DNA of 64,000 nt from Pedobacter suwonensis (GCF_900111825.1 NZ_FOJM01000013.1:1-64000); one strand, 5' to 3'. Shown: positions 33,765 through 43,719, numbered from the stretch's first letter. A program made the numbers and translations. The notes: generated by a model from the letters alone, not told the origin.

Positions 33765-36700
33765 ATGAGTAGAGACCGTGCCTTTTCTATTTTAATACTT
33801 TTCGGAACGCTCTCCATTTTTGGGGCGGTATCAGGATTTTATGTATTGTATGGCCGGGATAATGCGTACAATGACGGACAAATTAATATCACTTTTCGTT
33901 ATAGCGGTGCCCTTCCTGAAGTTGTAGAAGATCAGGTTACCCGCAAAATAGAAGGTTTATTGGCTACAGTAAGCGGACTTCAGGAAATCAGATCCGTTTC
34001 GGGCAGGGGATTTGGTTATCTGAAGGCAAAGGTAACCGACCCGGAAAAACTAATGCAAAAACGTTTCGAAATCTCCACACTGATGGGCCAGCTTTATCCA
34101 GGCTTTCCAAAAAAGGTATCATATCCGGTAACCAGTGTAGATCGAAGCGATAAAAGCAAACTCCCTTTATTAAGTTATGTAATACCAGTTAACGGGTTCG
34201 ATAATATAGAAGAATTTATCAAATGCAATATACAGCAACCTCTGCTTGCTTTAAAGGGAATCAGTCAGGTAAATATAATAGGGGCATCAAAAAAAAACAT
34301 AGAGGTAGGATATAGAAGGAATGATCTCGAAAAACTATCGCTCACCACAGGGGTGCTGGCAAATAATCTTGCCAATGCAGAGGAAGGGTTAGGGAAAGTG
34401 CCAGACAGAACGGCGGGTGGTCAGGTATTTTATAGAAACCTGATTGTTAAAAAAGAAGAAAATAATGTCCAGAATCTGTCTGATTTTCCGATTGGGATTA
34501 GCAATGGCCAAATCATTCCTCTACATCAGGTGGCCAGTGTGCGCATAAATCAATCGGATGATGAAAATATTTTGAGGATAGACGGTAAACAGGTTAGGAT
34601 CGTAGAAATTGTTGCAGACCAAAAATACCACGTTCTTTTTACCTGGATGAGGATAAAACAGCTCGTTTCGGTTCTTCAAAATAAGATGCCAAAAGGTATA
34701 TCTGTTTTACTGCAATATGATGAGGTTGCCAAAAAAAATACCGGATTGTGGCGCGCAATTATCCAGGTATTAATGGCTATTGCAATTGTACTGTTAACTG
34801 TTTTTGTGGTATTTAAACGCTTTAATCCCATACTGCTAACTTTTTTATTTATTACAGGGGCACTTTCTATTTCTTTTTTGGTATACCGGTTATTGGGGCT
34901 CAAACTTGATGAATATGCATATACGGGTATTGTTATCTCTGTTGGGATGATGATGACCAACTGTATGGCAGTGCTTATCTCGAACCTACGTGGCAAAATA
35001 AAAAATACATCATCAGGCACATTGGCAATTAATTTTGCCACAATTGCAGCCCTGTCGATAATTATTTTGCCCAACAGTGGTTTCGGTAACACCTACCATG
35101 GCTTTGCAATTGTGATTATGACAAGCTGTGTGATATCTACAATATTGGCAGTAATATTAATGCCTGCACTAATCGCTTATATTAAAGTTGAACATTCCTA
35201 CTCATTGAAACGTAAAAAAGCCATAAGTCATTTAGGCTTTATAAATCTGTACCGGCACTTTGTTTTACATCTGCTCCGCTTTAGAATATTAATCCTTTTT
35301 GCTACTGTATTATTATTTGGACTGCCGTTTTTCTTACTGCCGGAAAAGATAAACAGCGACGAAGGTTTTGCGAAATTTTACAACAGGCTAACGGCAGTAC
35401 CGCAATATAGAGAACACATAAAGCCCTTTATTGATATTGCGCTGGGGGGCACCCTGAGACTTTTTTGGCTACAGAGCAATAAGGATATACAAAGTGATGA
35501 AGAAACAAGCGAAACCAGAATCGGGATTAATATCGAGATAGCTAAAGGATATGCTTTTTCGGAGATAAAAGAAGTGGTAACTGATTGGGAAGATTATCTG
35601 TCGGCTTTTAAAGAGATACGGACTTTTCAATCAAGGATTGTTGACGCTGAGCATGCACAAATGGTAATCTATTTTGATGAATCTTCAGACAGTACAGGCT
35701 TTCCGATGATGTTTAAAAAGAAGCTGGAGCTTAAGGCGGATGAAAATGGCCTGGCCGAATTTGCCATCTATGGCGTAGGAGAAGGCTTTAGCACTGAAGT
35801 GAAAACAGAAAAAACGAACTATGCCATTAATTTAAGCGGGTATAATTATGAAAAAATGATGCTGTTTGCAGCACGGGTAGAGGATGAGCTTAAGGAAAAT
35901 GAAAGGGTAAACCGGATTTTCTTTGATCAGGATATGCTATCCGAACGCAACGATTCGAGGCTGGATTATGTAATGAGCCCCATTAAACCAAAAAACGAAA
36001 TTATAGGTTTGAGCGCTGCCAGGTTATCCAGAATGTTATATGATAACTATGGTGATGCTGAAACTACCATACCATATCAGTCGCAACTTATACAGTTGAG
36101 AGATGTGGAAGAAAAACCACATTTATGGGATCTCCAGCATCAGAATTTAAAAAGTGGCAGCTTCGGTTTAAGAATAGGGCAGGTTACGGTACTTCAGCGG
36201 TCAAAATCATTGTCTGAAATCAATAGGCTCAACCAACAGTACAGGGTGGTTGTTAATTATAATTTCATTGGCGACGCCTATCTCGGAAAAAAGGTTTCTG
36301 ATCAGATTATCGAAAAAATAAGCAGGCAGCTTCCATTGGGCTATAGCATTAACGATGGACAGACAGATGATTTAAAGCAGATAACCAGAAACAGGCTATT
36401 ATCCTTTATTTACATCGTTATCATTATATTTTTTGCCTGCGCAATTATTTTTAACAGTTTACGGAATGCGTTATCGGTTATTGTTTTTATCCCGCTCTCA
36501 TTAATAGGTTTTTTTACATCTGCCTATGTATTTAACTGCCCCTTGCACGATGGGGGAATTTTACCACTTATTCTGTTAAGCAGCATGGTAGTGAGGGCAG
36601 CTGTACTTTTGGTCAATCATTTCAGTATCCGTAAAAGCAGTGTTTTTAGACCGGTTAATCATTATGTAAAAGTGGTATACCGAAATTTACTGCTTATCTC

Positions 36701-36905
36701 GCTGAGCATTGTATCATTGATATTCTCCTTGTTACCAACCGTTTTTATGCAGGCCAAAGACATTAGGAACGGGGTCAACTGGAGCATAATAAGCGGTCTG
36801 GTTATTTCCGTACCAGCTATTCTGGTTTTATTGCCCCTAACCCTGTTAAAACCTGCTAAAAGGTCAACTGTCCAGTTTATAACCAAATCCGGCAGCCATG
36901 ATTAA
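33765..36905 (+). CDS. RND-type transporter subunit A, degenerate proton-relay site
   Basis: A 1,046-aa protein of RND size and layout: TM1, a first large periplasmic loop with porter subdomains, a cluster of TM helices at about 320-500, a second periplasmic loop and TM helices from about 880. The helix that carries the DD pair in AcrB (GLLVDDAIVVVEN) reads VGMMMTNCMAVLISN here, so both acidic residues are replaced by Thr and Asn, and the matching helix in the second half also lacks the usual Lys/charged pattern. It may be a non-pumping partner in a mixed trimer with the following subunit. The next gene starts within this one (overlap ATGATTAA, 8 nt), so both are tightly coupled. Confidence 0.85.
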   Translation: MSRDRAFSILILFGTLSIFGAVSGFYVLYGRDNAYNDGQINITFRYSGALPEVVEDQVTRKIEGLLATVSGLQEIRSVSGRGFGYLKAKVTDPEKLMQKRFEISTLMGQLYPGFPKKVSYPVTSVDRSDKSKLPLLSYVIPVNGFDNIEEFIKCNIQQPLLALKGISQVNIIGASKKNIEVGYRRNDLEKLSLTTGVLANNLANAEEGLGKVPDRTAGGQVFYRNLIVKKEENNVQNLSDFPIGISNGQIIPLHQVASVRINQSDDENILRIDGKQVRIVEIVADQKYHVLFTWMRIKQLVSVLQNKMPKGISVLLQYDEVAKKNTGLWRAIIQVLMAIAIVLLTVFVVFKRFNPILLTFLFITGALSISFLVYRLLGLKLDEYAYTGIVISVGMMMTNCMAVLISNLRGKIKNTSSGTLAINFATIAALSIIILPNSGFGNTYHGFAIVIMTSCVISTILAVILMPALIAYIKVEHSYSLKRKKAISHLGFINLYRHFVLHLLRFRILILFATVLLFGLPFFLLPEKINSDEGFAKFYNRLTAVPQYREHIKPFIDIALGGTLRLFWLQSNKDIQSDEETSETRIGINIEIAKGYAFSEIKEVVTDWEDYLSAFKEIRTFQSRIVDAEHAQMVIYFDESSDSTGFPMMFKKKLELKADENGLAEFAIYGVGEGFSTEVKTEKTNYAINLSGYNYEKMMLFAARVEDELKENERVNRIFFDQDMLSERNDSRLDYVMSPIKPKNEIIGLSAARLSRMLYDNYGDAETTIPYQSQLIQLRDVEEKPHLWDLQHQNLKSGSFGLRIGQVTVLQRSKSLSEINRLNQQYRVVVNYNFIGDAYLGKKVSDQIIEKISRQLPLGYSINDGQTDDLKQITRNRLLSFIYIVIIIFFACAIIFNSLRNALSVIVFIPLSLIGFFTSAYVFNCPLHDGGILPLILLSSMVVRAAVLLVNHFSIRKSSVFRPVNHYVKVVYRNLLLISLSIVSLIFSLLPTVFMQAKDIRNGVNWSIISGLVISVPAILVLLPLTLLKPAKRSTVQFITKSGSHD

Positions 36906-39900
36906 TTTCATTATTAAGAAGCCTGTAAGCGTGATAATGATTTTTACCGCGCTGGTTATTTTGGGGCTTATTGCGGTGAATAAAATTGCCAAAACCCCTC
37001 TTCCCAACATACAGATACCAGAAATAACTGTTCAGATAAACAGCCAAACGGTTTCAGCAAAATCACTGCAGAACAATGTGATCGGTTTATTATCTAACCG
37101 CTTCTCTCAGCTTTATGGACTCAAAAATCTAAATAGCGAAAGCCGCGATGGCTATGCTGTTCTGAAATTGCAGTTTGATTTTAAAACAGATCTGGATCTA
37201 ACTTTTATTGAAGTTAATGAAAAGATAGACCAGGTAATGGATCAGCTGCCAAAAGGTGTACAAAGGCCTAAAGCTATTAAAACTGATGCGGCAAACATCC
37301 CCGTTTTTCATTTGGAAATTGCATTAAAGGATAAAAGTAACAAGGTAGAAGGACGGGATTTTGAAAGCCTCTCTACTTTCGCAGATCAGGTAATTAAAAG
37401 AAGGTTTGAGCAGTTGCCCGAGGTGGCATTTGTAGATGTAACCGGTTTATCGGGCAGAGAGTTGTTTGTACAACCGGATTACCCGTTGATGAAAATTACA
37501 GGGCTGAACAACGAAGACCTGATCTCTGCCATACAGCAGCAGAATATGGATTTTGGTGGAATTGATGTGCTGCAGGATATGCAAACCCTCCATATCCAGG
37601 TAGAAGGGCAGCGGCCACTTACCCTAGATGATGTTTCTTCTATTGTTGTGGTAAAGAACGGCAGGCAGTTTAAACTCTCCGATCTGGCAAAAATAGGCTT
37701 GAGGAGTAAAGAAAGCAAAGGCTTATTCCTTTCGGATGGCAGACGTGCAATTGATCTTGCCATAATCAAACAGCCAACAGCCAATCTCGACGACCTGAAG
37801 GAAAATATCGACCAATTGTTAAGGTCGGTGCGCTCAGATTATCCGGATATTACTTTTCGCCAGAGCCAGGATCAGACCGCACTGCTTAAATACGCTCTTT
37901 CTACCCTTAAGCAAGATCTGATGATCGGTAGTATACTTGCCCTAACCATGATATTCTGCTTTCTCAGAAATTGGCGTTCGGCAGTTTTGGTAATCATTAC
38001 AATACCTACATCACTCCTGATTACCATTTTACTGTTCAGTGTTTTTGGCCTTACCATTAATATTGTTTCGCTATCCGGCCTGGTTTTGGGTGTAGGGCTA
38101 ATGATCGATAATTCAATAATCGTGATCGAGAACATTAGTCAGCAATACCTGGAGACCCCGGATTTTGAAGAAGCATGCGCACAGGGAACAGCCGGAATTT
38201 TCCGGCCACTGATTTCCTCGGTGTTAACCACTTGCTCGGTTTTTGTTCCACTCGTTTTTTTAAGTGGGATTGCAGGGGCATTGTTTTTTGATCAGGCAAT
38301 GGCCATTACCCTGGGGCTTTTTACCTCTTTGCTGGTTTCGGTAACACTTTTGCCTACATTACACCTGCTGGTTAACAAAAAGAAATCTACCCCATGGGCA
38401 GTTAGATCTGATATAATAACCAAACTTCTTTCTGTTTTAAGCTTCGATTTTTTCGAACGCCTTTACAACAAAGGATTTCATTGGGTATTTGCCAATAAAG
38501 TTTTTTCTGTAGTCATTGTATGTCTGTTGATTGCAGCCAATGCGCTTTTCTTCAGTTTGTTAAAAAAGGAACATCTCCCATCCTTTAACCGCTTAGAGCT
38601 CTCGGCCCATATCGATTGGAATGACAACACCGGCATCGCAGAAAATTCTTCGAGGGTAAAAGATCTAATTGGTCATATCGCACAGCTGATTGATCAGTAC
38701 AGTGCCAGTATAGGTGAAGAGCAGTATGTTATGAATCATTTTGCTAAACCTGGCAGTACAGAGGCAGAATTATACATGAAATTCGCTAGCCAGCGTATGG
38801 CTGATACTGCTAAAGCGATGATTTATAGTTACCTGAATAAAAAATTTCCGTCATCTACGTTAACCATCAGCTATCCTAAAAATATTGTTGAGCAAGTTTT
38901 TGGTAGGGATCAAAAGTCGTTGGTGCTTAAAATAAGGTCTCGCGAAGAAAGCATCCAGCTTAACGATAAATTGAAGGATCTGGGCCAAAAACTATCGGTG
39001 ATATTTAAAAAAGCCCAGATAACTACACCGAAAAAAAATAAAAATTATGTGCTTTATGCCGACCCGTCTGTATTGCTAAGGTACGCTTTGAGCCTGGAGG
39101 ATATCCAGAACTACCTGCTCGAATACTTCAAAGGGCAGGATATTGGCTACCTATCAGAGGGGAATGCTCAAACAACAATCAGTTTAAAACATAAGCCCGA
39201 ATTTTTTAATAATGTGCTCTCGCATATGGTACTCACCAACAGAAATGGGGTTGCAGTGCCAATCGGTAAACTGCTGCGGCTTACCACAATCGAAGCATAC
39301 AAAAGCATATCATCAGATATGGGCGGCACCTTTATACCCATTGGTATAGAGAGCAGCGAAGAAGCTGGCATACTCGGTTATCTTAAAAACCATCTCAATG
39401 GAACAGATTACAGTATAGAGGGCAGTTATTTCGAAAACCGGGAGCTCATTGCCGAAATGAGCTGGGTTATAGCCGTGTCGGTATTGCTTTTATACTTTAT
39501 TCTGGCTTCCCAGTTTCAATCGCTTATTCAGCCTGTTATTGTGCTGTTAGAACTTCCTATAAGTATGAGCGGTGCGTTAATTATGCTGTTCTGCTTCCGC
39601 TCGTCGGTTAACCTGATCTCTCTGATTGGCCTGGTTGTAATGTGCGGAATTATTATAAACGATTCTATCCTAAAACTTGATACCATTAACCAGTTAAGGA
39701 AAACGGGTAAATACGATTTAATGGAATGTATCCACCTGGCGGGTACAAAAAGGCTTAAATCTATTGTTATGACCTCCTTAACAACAATATTATCTGTAGT
39801 GCCATTTATGTTCGGCAGCGATATCGGTTCGATGTTGCAACGGCCACTTTCACTTGCATTAATAGGAGGGATGATTATCGGAACCCCGGTTAGCCTTTAT

Positions 39901-39981
39901 TTTATACCATTGGTTTACTGGTTTTATTATAAGAATGAGCCTTTTAAAGCATTATCCCAAAGTAAAAACATTAACATTTAA
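36898..39981 (+). CDS. RND-type transporter subunit B
   Basis: A 1,027-aa member of the HAE-like RND family, with 12 expected TM helices and two periplasmic loops. The first part starts MINFIIKKPVSVIMIFTALV, and the helix with the proton-relay acid reads GVGLMIDNSIIVIENIS (one Asp kept, the second position Asn as in many Bacteroidota pumps). The second half has the matching GIIINDSILKLDTINQ. The porter domains are recognisable (LPNIQIPEITVQINSQTVSA). It is the likely active pump subunit of the two. It overlaps subunit A by 8 nt and is followed 11 nt later by a glycosyltransferase gene. Confidence 0.9.
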   Translation: MINFIIKKPVSVIMIFTALVILGLIAVNKIAKTPLPNIQIPEITVQINSQTVSAKSLQNNVIGLLSNRFSQLYGLKNLNSESRDGYAVLKLQFDFKTDLDLTFIEVNEKIDQVMDQLPKGVQRPKAIKTDAANIPVFHLEIALKDKSNKVEGRDFESLSTFADQVIKRRFEQLPEVAFVDVTGLSGRELFVQPDYPLMKITGLNNEDLISAIQQQNMDFGGIDVLQDMQTLHIQVEGQRPLTLDDVSSIVVVKNGRQFKLSDLAKIGLRSKESKGLFLSDGRRAIDLAIIKQPTANLDDLKENIDQLLRSVRSDYPDITFRQSQDQTALLKYALSTLKQDLMIGSILALTMIFCFLRNWRSAVLVIITIPTSLLITILLFSVFGLTINIVSLSGLVLGVGLMIDNSIIVIENISQQYLETPDFEEACAQGTAGIFRPLISSVLTTCSVFVPLVFLSGIAGALFFDQAMAITLGLFTSLLVSVTLLPTLHLLVNKKKSTPWAVRSDIITKLLSVLSFDFFERLYNKGFHWVFANKVFSVVIVCLLIAANALFFSLLKKEHLPSFNRLELSAHIDWNDNTGIAENSSRVKDLIGHIAQLIDQYSASIGEEQYVMNHFAKPGSTEAELYMKFASQRMADTAKAMIYSYLNKKFPSSTLTISYPKNIVEQVFGRDQKSLVLKIRSREESIQLNDKLKDLGQKLSVIFKKAQITTPKKNKNYVLYADPSVLLRYALSLEDIQNYLLEYFKGQDIGYLSEGNAQTTISLKHKPEFFNNVLSHMVLTNRNGVAVPIGKLLRLTTIEAYKSISSDMGGTFIPIGIESSEEAGILGYLKNHLNGTDYSIEGSYFENRELIAEMSWVIAVSVLLLYFILASQFQSLIQPVIVLLELPISMSGALIMLFCFRSSVNLISLIGLVVMCGIIINDSILKLDTINQLRKTGKYDLMECIHLAGTKRLKSIVMTSLTTILSVVPFMFGSDIGSMLQRPLSLALIGGMIIGTPVSLYFIPLVYWFYYKNEPFKALSQSKNINI

Positions 39982-39992
39982 AAACAGTTGAT

Positions 39993-41327
39993 ATGACAGA
40001 ACTTACTACAACATCAAAGAAAATCTTTCACAACCTGTCAACCGATTTTCTTAATCCCTGGAAAGATCAGATCCAATCGCTGGTACTGTTTATTGTACCC
40101 TTTATTGTACTGCAGCAAAGCTTGCACAATAGTTTTCAGGTATACTGGGACGATCATTGGGTACTTTTTAATACGTATACATCAGATGGATTAACCATAG
40201 CAAACTTAAAGGCTATATTTTCGCAGTTTTACAATGGACAGTACTCTCCTTTAAACCAGCTTTATTATACCATTATTTATTCCCTTTTTGGTTATAAGCC
40301 TTTTTATTTTCACTTTTCTGCCCTACTTATCCATCTGGTTAATGTTCAGTTGGTTTACAGGCTGGTTAAAAGCCTGCTCGGTTTTGTAAAGCATTTAACT
40401 ACCGCGCAAATTAGCCAACAGGCATTTTTTGTGTCGCTTATATTTGGTATCCACCCTTTTCTTATCGAACCTGTTGCCTGGATATCGGCTTCAAAGATTC
40501 TTATTTATGCTTCTTTCTATATAGGGGCGTGCCTATGCTATTTAAATTATATCCGGTCAAAAAAAATCAGCCATCTTTTTGGGAGTGCGCTATTTTTCCT
40601 ACTTTCTTTCGGTGCAAAAGAACAGGCAGTTGCATTTTCCCTAACCTTATTCACTTTTGATTATCTGGCCGGACGGAATTTTAAGGATAAGCGGCTGTGG
40701 ATTGAAAAAATTCCATTTCTGCTTCTTTCGCTCGTACTTGGACTGGTAACCATCATGTCTCAGGCCGATAACGGGGAAGGATTGATTTCGATGCAGAAAA
40801 AATATCCATTTTATCAAACGCTCATTTTTGCCAGCTATTGCTTATTTGAGTATTTTGTTAAATGCTTGATTCCTATTAGGTTATTGTATGTGTATCCTTT
40901 TCCGAACGAAATTGGAAAACCACTACCCAATTTCTTTTATTTCTATCCCACGGTTTTACTGCTGTTAACCGCTATCGGTGCAAAATTGATAAAAGACCGC
41001 TTTTATATTTTCTGCCTGCTCTTCTTTATTGTAAATATCTTATTAACCATCCATATTATCCCCATTTCAAGGTTTTCAATTATATCCGACCGCTACGTTT
41101 ACATCTCCTCGATAGGGGCGTTTATGATTATTGTTGGACTCTTATTTTCAATAAATACCATTGGGAAAAAGTTTCAGATGATGTTGCTGATCGGCTATGT
41201 GGTGCTGTTAAGTGCCTATTCTACCCAAAGGATCAAAGTTTGGTACAATAGCGATTCGTTAAAAAAGGAACTCAAACAGCTGATCAGGAACAGACCGATG
41301 GATAACCAGAAAAAAACAAACAATTAA
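39993..41327 (+). CDS. TMTC-like GT-C membrane glycosyltransferase
   Basis: A 444-aa polytopic membrane protein with about ten hydrophobic helices. The first loop has VYWDDHWVLFNTY, a WDD motif as in the GT-C active site, followed by YNGQYSPLNQLYYTIIYSLFGYKPFYFH, LLIHLVNVQLVYRLV and the segment IFGIHPFLIEPVAWISASK, which closely follow the O-mannosyltransferase TMTC family (xHPxxVEPVAWI). No TPR repeats follow, so it is the membrane module only. Such enzymes move sugar from a lipid carrier to Ser/Thr of exported proteins. It lies between the RND pump and the second four-cysteine protein, so Ser/Thr-rich exported proteins are the natural candidate substrate; this is inference. Confidence 0.75.
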   Translation: MTELTTTSKKIFHNLSTDFLNPWKDQIQSLVLFIVPFIVLQQSLHNSFQVYWDDHWVLFNTYTSDGLTIANLKAIFSQFYNGQYSPLNQLYYTIIYSLFGYKPFYFHFSALLIHLVNVQLVYRLVKSLLGFVKHLTTAQISQQAFFVSLIFGIHPFLIEPVAWISASKILIYASFYIGACLCYLNYIRSKKISHLFGSALFFLLSFGAKEQAVAFSLTLFTFDYLAGRNFKDKRLWIEKIPFLLLSLVLGLVTIMSQADNGEGLISMQKKYPFYQTLIFASYCLFEYFVKCLIPIRLLYVYPFPNEIGKPLPNFFYFYPTVLLLLTAIGAKLIKDRFYIFCLLFFIVNILLTIHIIPISRFSIISDRYVYISSIGAFMIIVGLLFSINTIGKKFQMMLLIGYVVLLSAYSTQRIKVWYNSDSLKKELKQLIRNRPMDNQKKTNN

Positions 41328-41427
41328 TATGATTTATAACCTACTTAAAATGCAGCACTGGTGACTTGGTACCGGCAAACTAAAAATTATTTAATCAATA
41401 AATTTAAAAAACTAAAAAAAACAGAAA

Positions 41428-41847
41428 ATGAAAAAGAAATTTTTAAAACTCGCAGGAATCGGAATTCTTACTTTGGCACTAGCTGCAAACGTTCAATACG
41501 CATTTAACGGATATGGTTTGGGAGCAAATAACTTTGGCTTTGCAGCAGCAGCAAGAGATTTTACCAATACCGGTAGCGGCGGCAGCGATGATAGCAACAG
41601 CAACAGTTCAAACAGCAGTGCCGGTGTATTAACCGACGAGAAAGTTGTTGATTGTGTACTTCCTGTTGGCGGGGGTTCTTCTTCGAGCACTGGAGGTAGT
41701 GTAACAATAGTTGATGGTATTCCTGTTGGTTCAGTTTCTAACAGTACTTCTACAACTAACCCTAACGGTTACATTAAAGGTAAAAAAACAGCATGCGAAT
41801 GGGCCTGGGCTGTTTGTACCTCTGTAGAATGTATTCCAAACAAGTAA
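41428..41847 (+). CDS. small exported Ser/Asn-rich four-cysteine protein 2
   Basis: A 139-aa paralogue of the protein at 30682. The N-terminus has KFLKLAGIGILTLALAANVQYAF followed by GYGLG; ANVQYA resembles the NVEALA-type motif. A low-complexity linker (SGGSDDSNSNSSNSSAG) leads to VDCVLPVGGG, a second Ser/Gly/Thr-rich stretch absent from paralogue 1, and a C-terminal CEWAWAVCTSVEC that gives C-x6-C-x4-C and W-A in the same register. Each protein has exactly four cysteines. The gene has a hairpin right after it and a beta-propeller gene downstream, a pairing reported for NVEALA-type peptides. Function unknown. Confidence 0.8.
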   Translation: MKKKFLKLAGIGILTLALAANVQYAFNGYGLGANNFGFAAAARDFTNTGSGGSDDSNSNSSNSSAGVLTDEKVVDCVLPVGGGSSSSTGGSVTIVDGIPVGSVSNSTSTTNPNGYIKGKKTACEWAWAVCTSVECIPNK

Positions 41848-41856
41848 CATTAACAA

Positions 41857-41884
41857 CGGAGAGCTTTTGCTCTCCGCTGTTTTA
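41857..41884 (+). terminator. weak intrinsic terminator or attenuator after four-cysteine protein 2
   Basis: Stem CGGAGAG / CTCTCCG with a 6-nt loop, followed by CTGTTTTACC. The T-run is short, so some read-through into the beta-propeller gene 17 nt later is likely. This would give more small protein than downstream product. Confidence 0.6.
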
Positions 41885-41900
41885 CCAATAAAAATATAAT

Positions 41901-43136
41901 ATGAACAACAGATTTTTACTGACGATTTTAGGCTTTGCAGCCTTATTGGGTACATCGTGCTCCGATATGTCGAAAATAAACAAGAGAAGTAACCTCAATA
42001 ATGCACTTGTAAAAAACCAGCTTGTTGATGATAAGGCCGCTTCGCCGGAGATTATCCATGTCGATTTGGAAAAGAAAAGTGCAAGGGCCTCCGAACTTCT
42101 GGATATCTCGGCGGTAACCTACCTCGATAATTCACAGCTTTTGGGTAAGGCCGATAAGGTAATATACAGTACCGATCGCTTATACGTGCTGGATAAAAAG
42201 TTATCCGAAAGTGTTTTTTGCTACGATCTTAAGGGAAAACTTGTATTCAAATTATCGGATAAGGGAAAAGCCCCACGCGAATTTCAGGGCTTATACGATA
42301 TTACGGTAGATAATCAGAACGGAAATCTTCTGGTATATGATGGCAGAAAGATATTGTATTACAATAAAGACGGCGCTTTTATCAAAGAGAAACGTTATGA
42401 TGTATTTGGGAAAAATATTGCCTGCCTGCATAACGGAGACCTTATTTTTTCGACCGGAAATACCGCATGGAACAACGATTTAATGTATAATCTCATCACG
42501 GTTGATACCACCCTAAAAATTACAAGTAAAAACTTTAAACTCGAAGAAAAAGACCTTAAGAATAGCTGGTCTCCATGGTTTTACATGCAACAGCGCAACG
42601 AAGAGGTTTATTACACCGATTATTTTAACGATACAACCTTTAAAATCAGCAATAAAAAAATATCACCACAGTTTGTGATGGATTATGGTAAATATAAGGT
42701 GCCAAACGGATTAAAACAACAGATCGCAACCGGGCAGATGGAGCGTGATGAGCATTACATTTATGGCAGGGTAGTAAGCTGGCAAAATGCCACAACTTTC
42801 TTCAATTTCGGCTCCGGCTTGAACGGTTTTGTGTCTTCTTACTACGATAAGCGTAAGAAAAAGGTAAGGTCTTATTTTACCATCGTTGATGATTTATTCT
42901 TTAATGCTTTAAATCCGGTTCCGGTTGGTGTTAACGGCGATCAGATGGTGTACAGTATTGATCCGGCCATGTTGCATGATCTTTATGATGTTCTGAGGAG
43001 AAATGATCCGGCTAAACTTGCCGATTTATCAAAAAGGCCAAAAAATCAGGTAATGATGGATATCATCAAAAATACAAAAGTAGATTCGAACCCCATTTTA
43101 ATATCTGCAAATATTAAAGAAAGCTTTTATGAATAA
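41901..43136 (+). CDS. 6-bladed beta-propeller lipoprotein
   Basis: A 411-aa lipoprotein with lipobox LLGTSC (C20). The repeat pattern IHVDLEKKSARASELLDISAV, TYLDNSQLLGKADKVIYSTDRLYVLDK, FCYDLKGKLVFKL, and GLYDITVDNQNGNLLVYD is that of the TolB-like 6-bladed beta-propeller families (DUF5128/DUF4934 type) common in Bacteroidota. Those families are often found next to NVEALA-type peptides, which fits the small protein just upstream. Its role is probably in binding or surface display of a partner, but no activity is known. It overlaps the next gene by 8 nt (ATGAATAA). Confidence 0.82.
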   Translation: MNNRFLLTILGFAALLGTSCSDMSKINKRSNLNNALVKNQLVDDKAASPEIIHVDLEKKSARASELLDISAVTYLDNSQLLGKADKVIYSTDRLYVLDKKLSESVFCYDLKGKLVFKLSDKGKAPREFQGLYDITVDNQNGNLLVYDGRKILYYNKDGAFIKEKRYDVFGKNIACLHNGDLIFSTGNTAWNNDLMYNLITVDTTLKITSKNFKLEEKDLKNSWSPWFYMQQRNEEVYYTDYFNDTTFKISNKKISPQFVMDYGKYKVPNGLKQQIATGQMERDEHYIYGRVVSWQNATTFFNFGSGLNGFVSSYYDKRKKKVRSYFTIVDDLFFNALNPVPVGVNGDQMVYSIDPAMLHDLYDVLRRNDPAKLADLSKRPKNQVMMDIIKNTKVDSNPILISANIKESFYE

Positions 43137-43719
43137 GTTATTACTTGGGTTAATATTGCTTATTTCTGCCTGTGCCCAAAAACAGGAGAAAAGGGTAGCT
43201 GATCCATTAAAAGATGCCAGCGAGAAAGATCGCGCAGCAATTGAAACTGTGATCAGGTACAAAGAAGGGCTGAGAAACAAATATGAGGGCCAGGAAATAA
43301 AGAAGGGGGTGAAGATTTTCGATGTAGAGAAAAAAGAGCCGGCAAAACTCGACGAAATAGCTAAAGATAGCCCCATTCTTGTTCTGCGGTTTTCAGAAAT
43401 GGAATGCTCTATCTGTACCGATACGGTACTCAGGATGATCCGTAGCTCGGGTATAAATAAAAAAAAAGTTATGCTTTTGTGCGATATACCATCAAATGTC
43501 AAAAACATCCGGATTTTCAGGGAAAAATTTGGGTTTGAAGGGAAAATATACCGGCTTGATAGTGATTTGTTAGCCGGAAATGAGCTTAAGAAACTCGGTT
43601 TTCCGTTCATGTTTATTGCAGATGGCCAATCAAAATTAAACCAGGTGTTTTTCCCGGAGCGATATGCAGAAACCAAAACAAGGGCTTACCTCAAATCTAT
43701 TAAGGAAAAATTAAACTGA
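43129..43719 (+). CDS. thioredoxin-fold lipoprotein with CSIC motif
   Basis: A 196-aa protein with lipobox LISAC (C15). A strand ILVLRFSEM precedes ECSICTD (CxxC around residues 93-96), and the rest (VMLLCDIPSNVKNIRIFREKF, KLGFPFMFIADG with a cis-Pro candidate) has thioredoxin-fold order. The first strand resembles the redoxin-like proteins found beside 6-bladed propellers. It could act on cysteines of exported proteins, such as the two four-cysteine proteins of this operon. It starts inside the stop of the propeller gene and is followed 5 nt later by a glycosyltransferase. Confidence 0.75.
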   Translation: MNKLLLGLILLISACAQKQEKRVADPLKDASEKDRAAIETVIRYKEGLRNKYEGQEIKKGVKIFDVEKKEPAKLDEIAKDSPILVLRFSEMECSICTDTVLRMIRSSGINKKKVMLLCDIPSNVKNIRIFREKFGFEGKIYRLDSDLLAGNELKKLGFPFMFIADGQSKLNQVFFPERYAETKTRAYLKSIKEKLN

